DNA from: an uncultured Clostridia bacterium
Lineage (GTDB): Bacteria > Bacillota > Clostridia > Christensenellales > Borkfalkiaceae
NCBI GenBank assembly: GCA_944328445.1
Contig: CALVHO010000011.1
Coordinates: 1-62,409, forward strand
Length of the DNA stretch: 62,409 nucleotides
Direction: 5' to 3'
Below are positions 41,458 to 50,143 of the stretch, one piece after another. The first letter of the stretch is position 1. Every line of letters begins with the position of its first letter. A program made the translations under genes and the position numbers. The notes beneath the pieces were generated by a model. That model was not told the origin of the DNA. It saw only the letters and a program-made list of their open reading frames with translations, and searched no databases.

Positions 41458-43581
41458 TTATAAATGCAGCACCCTCGCCTTGATCTCCTTGGTCTTGCCG
41501 AGGTTCCAGAAATTTTCACCCAGGTACCCGCAGGTGCGGCGGGTCACGTTCATCTTTTTGTGGTCCTTGTTGTGGCAGTTCGGGCATTCCCACTCGTTGT
41601 CATCGTTGATGAGGATCTCCCCGTCCCACCCGCAGACGTGGCAGTAGTCGCTCTTGGTGTTGAACTCGGCGTACTGGATGTTGTCGTAGATGAATTTGAC
41701 CACCTCTTCCATCGCTTCGAGGTTGTGCTGCATGTTCGGGATCTCGACGTAGGAGATGCACCCGCCCGAAGAGATCTTCTGGAACTGCGCCTCGAAGGAG
41801 AATTTGGAGAAGGCGTCGATGTCTTCGCGCACGTCGACGTGGTACGAATTGGTGTAATAGCCCTTGTCGGTCACGTCCTCGATGGTGCCGAAGCGCTCCT
41901 GGTCGATGCGGGCAAAGCGGTAGCACAGCGACTCGGCCGGCGTGCCGTACAGCGCGAAGCCGAGGCCGGTCTCCTTTTTCCAGGCGTCCGTCTTGTCGCG
42001 CATGTGCTGCATGACGCGCAGCGCAAATTCCTCCCCTTTCGGGTCGGTCTGCGGCACGCCCGTCATCAGCTTGGTCACCTCGTACAGGCCGATGTAGCCG
42101 AGGGAGAGGGTGGAATACCCGTTCATGAGCAAGGGGTCGATGACTTCGCCCTTGTCGAGGCGGGCGATGGCGCCGTACTGCCAATGGATGGGGGACACGT
42201 CCGACTTGGTGCCCAAAAGCGCGCGGTGGCGGCACATGAGCGCTTCGCGGCAGAGATCCAGCCGCTCGTCGAACAGCTGCCAGAATTTTTGCTCGTCTCC
42301 CTTGGCGAGAATGCCGATCTGCGGCAGGTTGATGGAGACGACGCCCTGGTTGAAGCGGCCTTCAAACTTATAATTGCCCTTTTCGTCCTTCCACGGGGAG
42401 AGGAAGGAGCGGCAGCCCATGGGGCTGAACACGTTGCCCTCGTAGATCTCGCGCATCTTTTTGGCGGAGATGTAGTCGGGATACAGCCGCTTGGCGGAGC
42501 ACTTGACGGCGAACTTCGTGATGTAGTCGTACTTGCCGCCTTTGAGGCAGTTGATCTCGTCGAGCACGTACACGAGCTTGGGGAAAGCGGGCGTAACGTA
42601 CACGCCCTTTTCGTTCTTGATGCCCTCGTAGCGCTGGCGCAGGATCTCCATGACGATCTGCGCGTTCTCTTCCAGGTATTCGTCGTCCTTGTCCAGATAG
42701 AGGAAGAGGGTCACGAACGGGCTTTGGCCGTTGGTGGTCATCAGCGTGTTGATCTGGTACTGGATGGTCTGCACGCCGCTTTTGAGCTCGTCCTGCAAGC
42801 GGTCCTCCACCAGCTTTCCGATCTCCTCTTCCGAAAGTTCGGGGCAGGCCTGGCGGAAATGCTTTTCAAACTTTTCGCGGCTGACGCGCAGGTATTTGCC
42901 GAGGTGGCGCATATCCACCGACTGCCCGCCGTACTGCGAACAGGCCACGGCCGCGATGATCTGCGTGACCACCGTGCAGGCGACCTGAAAACTTTTCGGG
43001 CTCTCGATGAGCTTGCCGTTCATGACCGTGCCGTTGTCGAGCATGTCCTCGATGTTGATGAGGCAGCAGTTGAAGATGGGCTGGACGAAGTAATCGGCGT
43101 CGTGAAAGTGCAACACGCCCTCGTCGTGCGCCTTGGAGATCTTTTCGGGCAGCAGGATGCGGCGGGTGAGGTCTTTGGACACTTCGCCCGCGATGAGGTC
43201 GCGCTGGGTGGCCGCCGCGAGGGCGTTCTTGTTGGAGTTTTCCTCCATCACGTCCTTGTTGGCGTTGGAGATGAGGCTGAGGATGGCCTCGTCGGTGGTG
43301 TTGGCCTTGCGCACCAGCGCGCGGTTGTAGCGGTAGAGGATGTAGGCCTTGGCCAGGACGTAGTGGCCCTGCTCCATCAGCTTTTCCTCGATGATGTCCT
43401 GGATATCCTCGACGAGCATGCGCTTTTTCTTCTTGCTCTCGATGTAGGAGAGGATCGCCTCGATCTCCTCCCCCGAAGCGCGCTCGCCCGCCTCCGTTTC
43501 CGCGTTCGCCTTGCCGATGGCGATGGCGATCTTTGCCCTGTCGTACCCGACGACGGCGCCGTCTCTCTTGATGACCTGCAC
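41458..43581 (-). CDS. nrdD: Anaerobic (class III) ribonucleoside-triphosphate reductase
   Basis: This 707-aa protein starts at a GTG (43581) behind GAGG. The N-terminal ATP-cone (QVIKRDGAVVGYDRAKIAIA, about 1-90) gives allosteric control. The catalytic domain contains the conserved GTVMNGKLIESPKSF, NGQSPFVTLFLYLD, MGCRSFLSPW and FNQGVVSINLPQIG segments. The zinc site is CHVCGWDGEI plus CPNCHNK near the end. The glycyl radical loop is RRTCGYLGENFWN. It makes dNTPs without oxygen and needs NrdG. A mobile element is inserted close upstream. Its promoter probably includes TATAAT at 43621-43616. Confidence 0.96.
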   Translation of the reverse strand: MQVIKRDGAVVGYDRAKIAIAIGKANAETEAGERASGEEIEAILSYIESKKKKRMLVEDIQDIIEEKLMEQGHYVLAKAYILYRYNRALVRKANTTDEAILSLISNANKDVMEENSNKNALAAATQRDLIAGEVSKDLTRRILLPEKISKAHDEGVLHFHDADYFVQPIFNCCLINIEDMLDNGTVMNGKLIESPKSFQVACTVVTQIIAAVACSQYGGQSVDMRHLGKYLRVSREKFEKHFRQACPELSEEEIGKLVEDRLQDELKSGVQTIQYQINTLMTTNGQSPFVTLFLYLDKDDEYLEENAQIVMEILRQRYEGIKNEKGVYVTPAFPKLVYVLDEINCLKGGKYDYITKFAVKCSAKRLYPDYISAKKMREIYEGNVFSPMGCRSFLSPWKDEKGNYKFEGRFNQGVVSINLPQIGILAKGDEQKFWQLFDERLDLCREALMCRHRALLGTKSDVSPIHWQYGAIARLDKGEVIDPLLMNGYSTLSLGYIGLYEVTKLMTGVPQTDPKGEEFALRVMQHMRDKTDAWKKETGLGFALYGTPAESLCYRFARIDQERFGTIEDVTDKGYYTNSYHVDVREDIDAFSKFSFEAQFQKISSGGCISYVEIPNMQHNLEAMEEVVKFIYDNIQYAEFNTKSDYCHVCGWDGEILINDDNEWECPNCHNKDHKKMNVTRRTCGYLGENFWNLGKTKEIKARVLHL

Positions 43582-43609
43582 GTGCGTACACCTCTGTGAG
43601 TTTTCAGTC

Positions 43610-45220
43610 CTATCTATTATACCACCTCACACAAAAAAAACTGTTGCAAAAGCGACAGTTTTCCGAAAATACAATATATTGTATATTTTGCCAAAATTTG
43701 AACGCAACATAGCGGCATGCGCGGGCGCGGTGCACACAGGCGGTGCGGGCGCCGTGAACGCGGCAATGCGCCCCGCGTGAAAACAAAGTTGAACTTTCGA
43801 GTTCTGCGAGACTGACTGTTTCTTCTTTGCCGTTGGCATTGTAAATGATTTTTAAGTGGTCGTCGTACAGGTAAATGGCGTTGATAAACGTGTCTATTAT
43901 CTTGCGCTTGCCTTCCTGCGTGGTTATATCTATCTTGCGGAAGTTGGAGAGAGCCATTCTGAAATGGTCTTGCGTAAAGATTGGCGCTTTAAGCTGTTCT
44001 TTGGCAATCGCGTCGCTTATCTCGCGTTTTTCCTTTTCAAGTCCGTCCAGCCGCTTCAATAAGGTTTCCGTCGCGTAGCCCTTCTGTACGGCGTTTACGA
44101 TATTCTCTATCTCTTTTTCCTTTTGTTTCAATTGCTCCTGCAACTTGGGGAGAACAGTACTCTCCGTGTACTGTAACTCATACAGTTTTGCCGAGAGCCT
44201 CTCTATCACGCCATCGTCTTTGAGGAATTCCATTGTCTTATAGACTATGAAATCTTCCAGCTTGGTCTTGCTGACGGGTTTCTTTTCGCATTGGTGTTTC
44301 TTCTGCCGCACACAGGCATAATAGCGATAGACAATGCCTTTTGTGCCGCTCGTTCCCGTCTGCGCAACCATCATTGCTCCGCACCGCCCGCAAAACAGTT
44401 TGGTGGTGAGCAGGTAATCTTCGTCCGCCGAATGTCTTGCCGGCGCCTTTGAGTTCTTGGCAAGTTCCAACTGCACGGCATTGAACAGCTCTTCCGAAAC
44501 AAGCGGCGGCACGCTGTTCTCTATCACCACGCCCATGTGGTGGTACTCTCCGATATAAACTCTGTTAGAGAGCATATAGCGGATTGCATTATACCTCAAA
44601 GCCTTGCCATTTGAGCGAGTTGCTTTACGCTCGTTCATTATGTTATAGATTTCCTTTACCGTCTTTCCGTCATTACTCAACTTGAATATCTCCTGAACGA
44701 CGGGCGCGGCTTGCGGGTCTATATCGAGCTTGCGCTCTTTGTTTATCACATAGCCGAATGGAACATTGCCTCCATTCCACAAGCCTTTCAAGGCGTTCTC
44801 CTTCATTCCGCGCGTTACCTTCTCGGCAAGCTCGGCGGAGTAGTATTCCGCCATACCTTCGAGGACGGACTCCAAGAGTATGCCTTCCGAGCCCTCGGCA
44901 ATCGTCTCCTTTGCGGAAATGACCTTAACTCCGTTCTTGCGTAACAGCGCTTTATAGTGCGCGCTGTCGTAGCGGTTGCGGGAGAACCTGTCCAGCTTCC
45001 ACACGATAATACAGTCGAAGGCATGCTTATAACTGTCCTTTATCATTCGCTGAAATTCGGGGCGGTGGTCGGTCTTTGCCGAGAACGCACGGTCTATGTA
45101 GTTGCCGATTACCTGAATATCGTTGTATGTCGCGTACTCCATACATTCGCGAAGTTGTCCCTCAATAGACGCTTCCGTCTGATTATCAGAAGAATAGCGG
45201 GCGTAGATAACGGCTCTCAT
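43610..45220 (-). CDS. Large serine recombinase (site-specific integrase)
   Basis: The frame is 536 aa. The resolvase domain starts RAVIYARYSSDNQTEASIEG with the nucleophilic Ser, followed by DRAFSAKTDHRPEFQRMIKD and VWKLDRFSRNRYDSA. The recombinase domain (about 150-270) and a zinc ribbon (CGRCGAMM...CVRQKKHQCE, about 285-325) follow, then a coiled coil (about 345-405). The family end is near ANGKEETVSLAELESS (about 475). The final 55-60 residues (ARTACVHRARACRYVAFKFW and beyond) are encoded by host-like flanking DNA crossing a terminator, so the C-terminus appears to be a fusion created by insertion. The start overlaps the XRE stop (TAATG). Confidence 0.88.
   Translation of the reverse strand: MRAVIYARYSSDNQTEASIEGQLRECMEYATYNDIQVIGNYIDRAFSAKTDHRPEFQRMIKDSYKHAFDCIIVWKLDRFSRNRYDSAHYKALLRKNGVKVISAKETIAEGSEGILLESVLEGMAEYYSAELAEKVTRGMKENALKGLWNGGNVPFGYVINKERKLDIDPQAAPVVQEIFKLSNDGKTVKEIYNIMNERKATRSNGKALRYNAIRYMLSNRVYIGEYHHMGVVIENSVPPLVSEELFNAVQLELAKNSKAPARHSADEDYLLTTKLFCGRCGAMMVAQTGTSGTKGIVYRYYACVRQKKHQCEKKPVSKTKLEDFIVYKTMEFLKDDGVIERLSAKLYELQYTESTVLPKLQEQLKQKEKEIENIVNAVQKGYATETLLKRLDGLEKEKREISDAIAKEQLKAPIFTQDHFRMALSNFRKIDITTQEGKRKIIDTFINAIYLYDDHLKIIYNANGKEETVSLAELESSTLFSRGAHCRVHGARTACVHRARACRYVAFKFWQNIQYIVFSENCRFCNSFFCVRWYNR
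43633..43660 (-). terminator. Terminator within the recombinase reading frame, upstream of nrdD
   Basis: On the minus strand AACTGT pairs with ACAGTT (loop of 10), followed by T6-T8. It lies inside the C-terminal frame of the recombinase gene as drawn, implying that this part is host flank rather than genuine recombinase coding sequence. Confidence 0.6.
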
Positions 45221-45582
45221 TATTTCTGTTCCTCCCGTAAGAGTTTAAGCACGGCTTCTTTGAGTTTGGCGTTGGCGGGGGATTTGGGGTCAAAACACAT
45301 CTCTACAAACTGCTGCATCTTCTCGTCATCGAAGGCTTTGGGGTTATAGTCATATAGTTTGCCCTGCGGCTTGTCCGTGCGCCCGAAAATGTAGTCGAGC
45401 GATACGTCAAAATAGTCGGCATACCACAGCAAAATTGCGTTCGGTACATCGCTCTGACCATTTTCGTAGCGAAAAATGGCAGACTGAGCCACTGTTCCTA
45501 TCTCGCTTGCTATAAAAGCCTGTGTTTTGCCTACGCTCTCGCGCAGAGTTCTCAATCTTTCTCCTATAATTTTAATGCTCAT
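45220..45582 (-). CDS. XRE-family helix-turn-helix repressor
   Basis: This 120-aa protein starts at the ATG of MSIKIIGERLRTLRESVGKT. The HTH spans about 7-62 (KTQAFIASEIGTVAQSAIFR, YENGQSDVPNAILLWYADYF), with DYIFGRTDKP closing it. The C-terminus (PKSPANAKLKEAVLKLLREE) is helical. Placed directly ahead of the recombinase and sharing an overlap, it probably controls excision/integration by acting on the promoter at 45601-45628. Confidence 0.87.
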   Translation of the reverse strand: MSIKIIGERLRTLRESVGKTQAFIASEIGTVAQSAIFRYENGQSDVPNAILLWYADYFDVSLDYIFGRTDKPQGKLYDYNPKAFDDEKMQQFVEMCFDPKSPANAKLKEAVLKLLREEQK

Positions 45583-45600
45583 ACTGTCACCTCGTATATT

Positions 45601-45628
45601 ATTATACACGATTTTTAAATTAAGTCAA
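45601..45628 (-). promoter_or_regulatory. Promoter of the XRE-recombinase operon
   Basis: On the minus strand TTGACT (45628-45623) and TATAAT (45606-45601) with a 16-bp spacer; strongly AT-rich. Confidence 0.75.
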
Positions 45629-45719
45629 TATGATTATCGTATTTAAACAAGTACAAATTATAGCAAAAATGATTAAATAGAGTTAATTTCGGTCACTATA
45701 TTTTATCTGCGAGAAACAC

Positions 45720-45748
45720 TTGACTTAATGAACTGAATCTGATAAGAT
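45720..45748 (+). promoter_or_regulatory. Promoter of the P-type ATPase gene
   Basis: TTGACT (45720-45725) and TAAGAT (45743-45748) with a 17-bp spacer. About 120 nt of leader follow. Confidence 0.65.
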
Positions 45749-45772
45749 ATACAGGCAATTAAATAAAAACTT

Positions 45773-45857
45773 GCACGACCCTTTCGCCGGATCGGGCGTG
45801 CTCGGAGTCAATAAATCAGCCTTAGGCTTTATGGTTGATTTGTTGGCTCCTTTTTTT
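45773..45857 (+). promoter_or_regulatory. Attenuator-like leader of the P-type ATPase gene
   Basis: A first hairpin pairs GCACG-CCC (45773-45781) with GGGCGTGC (45794-45801). A second hairpin pairs 45804-45821 with 45833-45850 over 18 consecutive pairs and is followed by T7 (45851-45857). No plus-strand gene ends upstream, so this terminator lies in the mRNA leader, 10 bp before the AAAAGGAGG of the ATPase. It is a likely metal- or ligand-controlled attenuator. Confidence 0.6.
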
Positions 45858-45875
45858 GTCAAAAGGAGGTCAACC

Positions 45876-48482
45876 ATGTACGAAACTACACCGCTCAAAG
45901 ACTTGCAGGCAGAACTTGGCGAAACCGCCGAAACAGGGCTTTCGGAGAATGAAGCGAAAACCCGACTTGAAAAATACGGAAGGAATACTCTCGCAAAAAC
46001 CAAGCGCAAGTCCGTATTCATGCACATTTTGTGCTCGTTCAAGGACGTAACGATTATCATTCTGTGTGTTGCAATGGCACTGTCGCTCTACATAGCGCTC
46101 ACAACGCACCCCGACAATCTGACGGAACCTATCGTCATTGCGTTTATCATCGTGCTGAATATCTTTCTTTCGGTGCGCGAACAGGTCAAGGCGGAAAAGT
46201 CCGTCGAATCGCTGAAAAAGTACAACATACAAAAATGTACGGTCATCAGAGCAGGAAAGACGGATAAGATAGATGCGGAACTTCTTGTCCCCGGTGACAT
46301 CATAACCCTTTCTACGGGCGACCGCGTTCCCGCCGACGCCCGCATTTTGGAAGAGACGGGACTTTGCTGTGACGAATCGCTCCTCACCGGCGAGAGCGAA
46401 CCGGCCACAAAGGACATTTCATTCATGCCCGAAGAGGATACTGCCGCCGCAGACAGCAAGCATATGGTGTTTTCAGGCTCGCTTGTCGTCGCTGGTAAAT
46501 GCAGAGCCGTTGTAAGCCGCACGGGAAACGAAACGGAGATCGGCCGCATCTCCAAGCTACTTGCAAACGAAAAGGCAAAACTTTCGCCGCTCCAAGAGCG
46601 TATGCAAAAACTGGGCAAAGTATTGTCCGTCATCGCCTTTGGAGGCGCATTGCTCGCTTTGCTCATCGGCTGGCTGTACGGCAATCCCGTGCCCGAAATG
46701 CTGATGGTGGCTGTTTCCGTTGCGGTTGCGGCTATTCCCGAAGTTATGCCCGTTGTCGTGACCATTTCCCTCTCCTTCGGCGTGGGCAGCATGGCAAAGA
46801 AAAATACCATTGTCCGCACGCCTACCGCCGTGGAGACGATCGGCAATATCTCCGTCATTTGTTCGGATAAGACGGGCACGCTCACACAGAACAAAATGCG
46901 TGTACAGAAAATTTGGGCTGTGGGCAATACGCCGCTCTCCTCCGAATGTGAGTTCGGAGAGGCTGAAAACAAACTGCTCACATTGTTTCTTCTGTCGAGC
47001 AGCGCGGATATGACGAGCGAAAATGCGGTCGGCAACCCCACGGAGCTTGCCATTGCGCGGCTTGCCAAAGAAAAGTTTTCTGCCGTTCCCGACGAATTGA
47101 AAAACTATCGCAAAATTTATGAGATACCGTTCGATTCTACGCGCAAGCTGATGACGGTCGTCTATCAGACGGAAAGCGGCTGGCTGTCCGTAACGAAGGG
47201 CGCGATCGACCGTATCCGTATCATACCGGACGACAGATTGCAGGGAAGCATCCTTTCCGTACACGACAACTTTGCTTCACAGGCTCTGCGCGTGATCGGC
47301 GTCGCCTATAAAAAGTTTGACGCAACGCCTGCCCTTACGCCCGAAGCATTGGAAAACGAACTCACGTTCGGTGGACTCGTCGGTATCATCGACCCGCCGC
47401 GGGAGGAGAGCGCTCACGCCGTGCGCGTTGCGAAAGAGGCGGGCATCAAAACGGTGATGATCACGGGCGACCACCTTGCCACGGCAAAGGCGATTGCTGA
47501 ACAGATCGGTATCCTCGACAGCAATACAAAAATCATGAACGGCAGCGAATTGCGCTCTATATCGGACGACGAACTTGCAGAGATCATCGAAGATTACCGC
47601 GTGTTCGCACGCACCTCTCCCGAAGATAAAATACGCATTGTAAAGGCGTTCCAAAAGGCGGGCGAAGTTGTCGCTATGACGGGCGACGGCGTAAACGACG
47701 CACCTGCGCTCAAAGCTGCGGACGTGGGTATTGCGATGGGTTCGGGTACAGACGTTGCCAAAGAAGCCGCGGATATGATCTTGCTCGACGACAATTTCTC
47801 GACAATCGTTACCGCCGTGGAAGAAGGGCGCAGAGTCTACTCCAATATCCGCAAGTCGCTCTATTCCATGCTCGGATGCAATTTTTCCGCACTCACCATC
47901 GTGCTTTTTGCGCTCATCTTCGGGTGGGGTTCTCCCGTTACGGCGTTGCAGATACTCGTTATTAAAGTTGCATGCGACGGCATCCCTGGCTTTTCGCTGT
48001 GCGTGGAAAAAGCGGATCCCGACATTATGAAGCAGCCGCCCGTAAAGAAGGGTTCAAGCATATTTGCTGGCGGGCTGATCTCCAAGATCATACAGATCTC
48101 TGTCGTGTTTACGGTCGCAACGCTGATACCCGTCTGGCTCGGCTGGCATTGCTATTTGGGCAGCGGCAAACAGCCGAGCTTTGCCGTTGCGCAGACAATG
48201 ACTTTTCTCGTCATGGGGCTTACGACTGTCGTTCACGTCTATAACTGCCGCACGCACCTTTCTGTATTCCAGAAGGGGCGCGGCGTGAATAAACTCGTCA
48301 TAGGAACGACTTTGCTCGGTGCCGCCATCATGATACTTATTGCGGTGATACCGCCCGTCGCGCAGCTTTTCGGGCTCGTTCCGCTCGGAATATGGCATTG
48401 GGTGATCGTATTCTCCCTTTCGCTCACCCCGCTCATTTATGTAGAAATACTCAAACTTACAAAACACTTCAAACGCATTTAA
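45876..48482 (+). CDS. P-type cation-transporting ATPase (Ca2+-type, SERCA/PMCA-like)
   Basis: The protein is 868 aa with ten membrane helices. It starts MYETTPLKDLQAELGETAET (cation ATPase N-domain). The actuator motif LLTGESEP is at about 168. Helix 4 contains VAVAAIPEVMPVVVTISLSF, a PEGL-type ion-binding kink that here reads PEVMP. The phosphorylation site is CSDKTGTLTQNKM (about 330). The hinge motif MTGDGVNDAPALKAADVGIA lies at about 604. The C-terminal helices (IPGFSLCVEKADPDIM onward) are complete. Calcium or another divalent cation is the likely substrate; the sequence does not decide. Strong AAAAGGAGG precedes the ATG. Confidence 0.9.
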   Translation: MYETTPLKDLQAELGETAETGLSENEAKTRLEKYGRNTLAKTKRKSVFMHILCSFKDVTIIILCVAMALSLYIALTTHPDNLTEPIVIAFIIVLNIFLSVREQVKAEKSVESLKKYNIQKCTVIRAGKTDKIDAELLVPGDIITLSTGDRVPADARILEETGLCCDESLLTGESEPATKDISFMPEEDTAAADSKHMVFSGSLVVAGKCRAVVSRTGNETEIGRISKLLANEKAKLSPLQERMQKLGKVLSVIAFGGALLALLIGWLYGNPVPEMLMVAVSVAVAAIPEVMPVVVTISLSFGVGSMAKKNTIVRTPTAVETIGNISVICSDKTGTLTQNKMRVQKIWAVGNTPLSSECEFGEAENKLLTLFLLSSSADMTSENAVGNPTELAIARLAKEKFSAVPDELKNYRKIYEIPFDSTRKLMTVVYQTESGWLSVTKGAIDRIRIIPDDRLQGSILSVHDNFASQALRVIGVAYKKFDATPALTPEALENELTFGGLVGIIDPPREESAHAVRVAKEAGIKTVMITGDHLATAKAIAEQIGILDSNTKIMNGSELRSISDDELAEIIEDYRVFARTSPEDKIRIVKAFQKAGEVVAMTGDGVNDAPALKAADVGIAMGSGTDVAKEAADMILLDDNFSTIVTAVEEGRRVYSNIRKSLYSMLGCNFSALTIVLFALIFGWGSPVTALQILVIKVACDGIPGFSLCVEKADPDIMKQPPVKKGSSIFAGGLISKIIQISVVFTVATLIPVWLGWHCYLGSGKQPSFAVAQTMTFLVMGLTTVVHVYNCRTHLSVFQKGRGVNKLVIGTTLLGAAIMILIAVIPPVAQLFGLVPLGIWHWVIVFSLSLTPLIYVEILKLTKHFKRI

Positions 48483-48984
48483 GGAGACAATTATGTTCAG
48501 AGAAATGAGAAGAAAAAGGCAGGCTCTTTCCAAAGAAGCCTGCGAACAGATACTCAAAGACGGAAAAACGGGTGTGCTTGCTCTGCTCGGCGATGATGAT
48601 TACCCCTATACCGTACCGCTCAACTACTGCTATGAAAACGGAAAACTCTATTTTCATTGCGCGAAGAGCGGGCATAAAATCGACGCCGTAAAGAAATGTG
48701 CCCAAGCGAGTTTTTGCGTCATCGCGCAGGACGACATCGTTCCGCAAAAGTTTACCACCTACTTTTGCAGCGTCATAGCATTCGGACAAGTGCGCATTGT
48801 TTCAGACGAAAAGGAAAAACTTGAAACTATAAACAAACTTGCAATAAAGTATTGCCCCGATGAAAGTGCCGAGGCAATGCGCAGAGAGATAGAGCGCGAA
48901 TTTCCGGCTCTGTGCGTTCTCGAATTTACCATAGAGCATTTGTCTGGGAAACAAGCGATTGAACTTTGCGGAAAGACGCGATAA
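48160..48984 (+). repeat. Left copy of a tandem duplication (period 1,095 bp)
   Basis: Bases 48160-48694 appear identical to 49255-49789; after that the copies differ at many positions to the end of the NimA-like genes. The left copy covers the last 107 codons of the ATPase and the first NimA-like gene. Confidence 0.95.
48493..48984 (+). CDS. NimA-like pyridoxamine-5'-phosphate oxidase-fold flavoprotein, copy 1
   Basis: This 163-aa split-barrel FMN-binding protein starts MFREMRRKRQALSKEACEQI. The core is GKTGVLALLGDDDYPYTVPL, NYCYENGKLYFHCAKSGHKI, ASFCVIAQDDIVPQKFTTYF and SVIAFGQVRIVSDEKEKLE. NimA relatives include nitroimidazole reductases, but many relatives have other roles; His and Cys residues in the FHCAKSGHKID segment match the family. 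GGAG lies upstream, 10 bp past the ATPase stop, so it is co-transcribed. Confidence 0.83.
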   Translation: MFREMRRKRQALSKEACEQILKDGKTGVLALLGDDDYPYTVPLNYCYENGKLYFHCAKSGHKIDAVKKCAQASFCVIAQDDIVPQKFTTYFCSVIAFGQVRIVSDEKEKLETINKLAIKYCPDESAEAMRREIEREFPALCVLEFTIEHLSGKQAIELCGKTR

Positions 48985-48990
48985 AAAACA

Positions 48991-49040
48991 AACAAATGTT
49001 CTTATTTTGCTTGACAAGCGGGGTTGCGGTATGATATAAT
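48991..49040 (+). promoter_or_regulatory. SOS-box-like AACAAATGTT next to a sigma-A promoter, copy 1
   Basis: The palindrome AACAAATGTT (48991-49000) is followed by TTGACA (49011-49016) and TATAAT (49035-49040) with an 18-bp spacer. It would transcribe the truncated ATPase fragment and the second NimA-like gene. Confidence 0.55.
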
Positions 49041-49254
49041 GCGAAATGTATCAAGCAAAATGCCCGTATCGGTGAAAGAAACGAGCGGTCAGGTCTGTTC
49101 CCATTGCCTTATGCAGTTTGCGGCTGTTCGGCAAAGATGGCTTTAACGGACTTGATCGGCCGGCGGCGGATCGGTCGTAAAGGCGGCATTTTGCAAAACA
49201 AAAAACGGTACCCGAGCAAGTTGCGCCCGTTTGGCGCTGCATCACGATTCTCTT

Positions 49255-49577
49255 GCAGCGGCAAACAGCCGAGCTTTGCCGTTGCGCAGACAATGACTTT
49301 TCTCGTCATGGGGCTTACGACTGTCGTTCACGTCTATAACTGCCGCACGCACCTTTCTGTATTCCAGAAGGGGCGCGGCGTGAATAAACTCGTCATAGGA
49401 ACGACTTTGCTCGGTGCCGCCATCATGATACTTATTGCGGTGATACCGCCCGTCGCGCAGCTTTTCGGGCTCGTTCCGCTCGGAATATGGCATTGGGTGA
49501 TCGTATTCTCCCTTTCGCTCACCCCGCTCATTTATGTAGAAATACTCAAACTTACAAAACACTTCAAACGCATTTAA
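49255..49577 (+). pseudogene. Truncated duplicate of the P-type ATPase C-terminus
   Basis: It encodes only the last 107 residues of the ATPase (GKQPSFAVAQTMTFLVMGL onward, the last three or four helices) and lacks the phosphorylation, nucleotide and actuator domains. An upstream start at 49104 could fuse 50 unrelated residues to it. It is a by-product of the duplication and probably not functional. Confidence 0.85.
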
Positions 49578-49587
49578 GGAGACAATT

Positions 49588-50070
49588 ATGTTCAGAGAAA
49601 TGAGAAGAAAAAGGCAGGCTCTTTCCAAAGAAGCCTGCGAACAGATACTCAAAGACGGAAAAACGGGTGTGCTTGCTCTGCTCGGCGATGATGATTACCC
49701 CTATACCGTACCGCTCAACTACTGCTATGAAAACGGAAAACTCTATTTTCATTGCGCGAAGAGCGGGCATAAAATCGACGCCGTAAAGAGGTGCGGCAAA
49801 GCGAGCTTTTGCGTTATCGCGCAGGACGACATAGTCCCGCAAGAGTTTACTACATACTTTTGCAGCGTCATTGCATTCGGAAAGGTGCGCATTGCCTCAG
49901 ACGAAAAGGAAAAACTTGAAGCTATAAATAAGCTGGCGATAAAGTATTGCCCCGACGAAAGCGCAGAGGCGAGGCGCAGAGAGATAGAACGCGAATATCC
50001 GGCTCTGTGCATTCTCGAATTTACCATAGAGCATCTGTCGGGCAAACAGGCGATTGCGCTTTGTAAATAA
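49588..50070 (+). CDS. NimA-like flavoprotein, copy 2
   Basis: This 160-aa product is the same as copy 1 for the first 66 residues, then differs (RCGKASFCVIAQDDIVPQEF, FGKVRIASDEKEKLEAINKL) and ends SGKQAIALCK instead of SGKQAIELCGKTR. All core residues are kept, so it looks functional. The pattern of identity then divergence indicates recombination between two pre-existing homologues rather than a fresh copy. Its ribosome site and distance from the ATPase stop duplicate those of copy 1. Confidence 0.83.
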   Translation: MFREMRRKRQALSKEACEQILKDGKTGVLALLGDDDYPYTVPLNYCYENGKLYFHCAKSGHKIDAVKRCGKASFCVIAQDDIVPQEFTTYFCSVIAFGKVRIASDEKEKLEAINKLAIKYCPDESAEARRREIEREYPALCILEFTIEHLSGKQAIALCK

Positions 50071-50092
50071 TCGAAATCGACAATATATCACA

Positions 50093-50141
50093 AACAAATG
50101 TTTATATTTCTATTGACTTGTGGCGAACGATATGTTATAAT
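50093..50141 (+). promoter_or_regulatory. SOS-box-like AACAAATGTT next to a sigma-A promoter, copy 2
   Basis: AACAAATGTT (50093-50102) precedes TTGACT (50113-50118) and TATAAT (50136-50141) with a 17-bp spacer. The layout repeats that at 48991-49040. Confidence 0.55.
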
Positions 50142-50143
50142 GC

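Larger units (their letters stand above)
49255..50070 (+). repeat. Right copy of the tandem duplication
   Basis: Offset 1,095 bp from the left copy. It starts in the middle of an ATPase codon context (GCAGCGGCAAACAGCCGAGC) and runs through the second NimA-like gene. The first 535 bp look identical and the rest is diverged. Confidence 0.95.

Noticed and set aside
49104..49577. New 157-aa protein formed by fusion of unrelated sequence to the ATPase tail
   Set aside because: The frame is open, but the N-terminal 50 residues look like chance sequence and the ATPase part lacks all catalytic domains. It is annotated as a duplicate pseudogene.
48493..50070. Confirmed nitroimidazole resistance genes
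   Set aside because: The NimA-like fold is recognisable, but resistance cannot be deduced from family membership; many relatives have other substrates.
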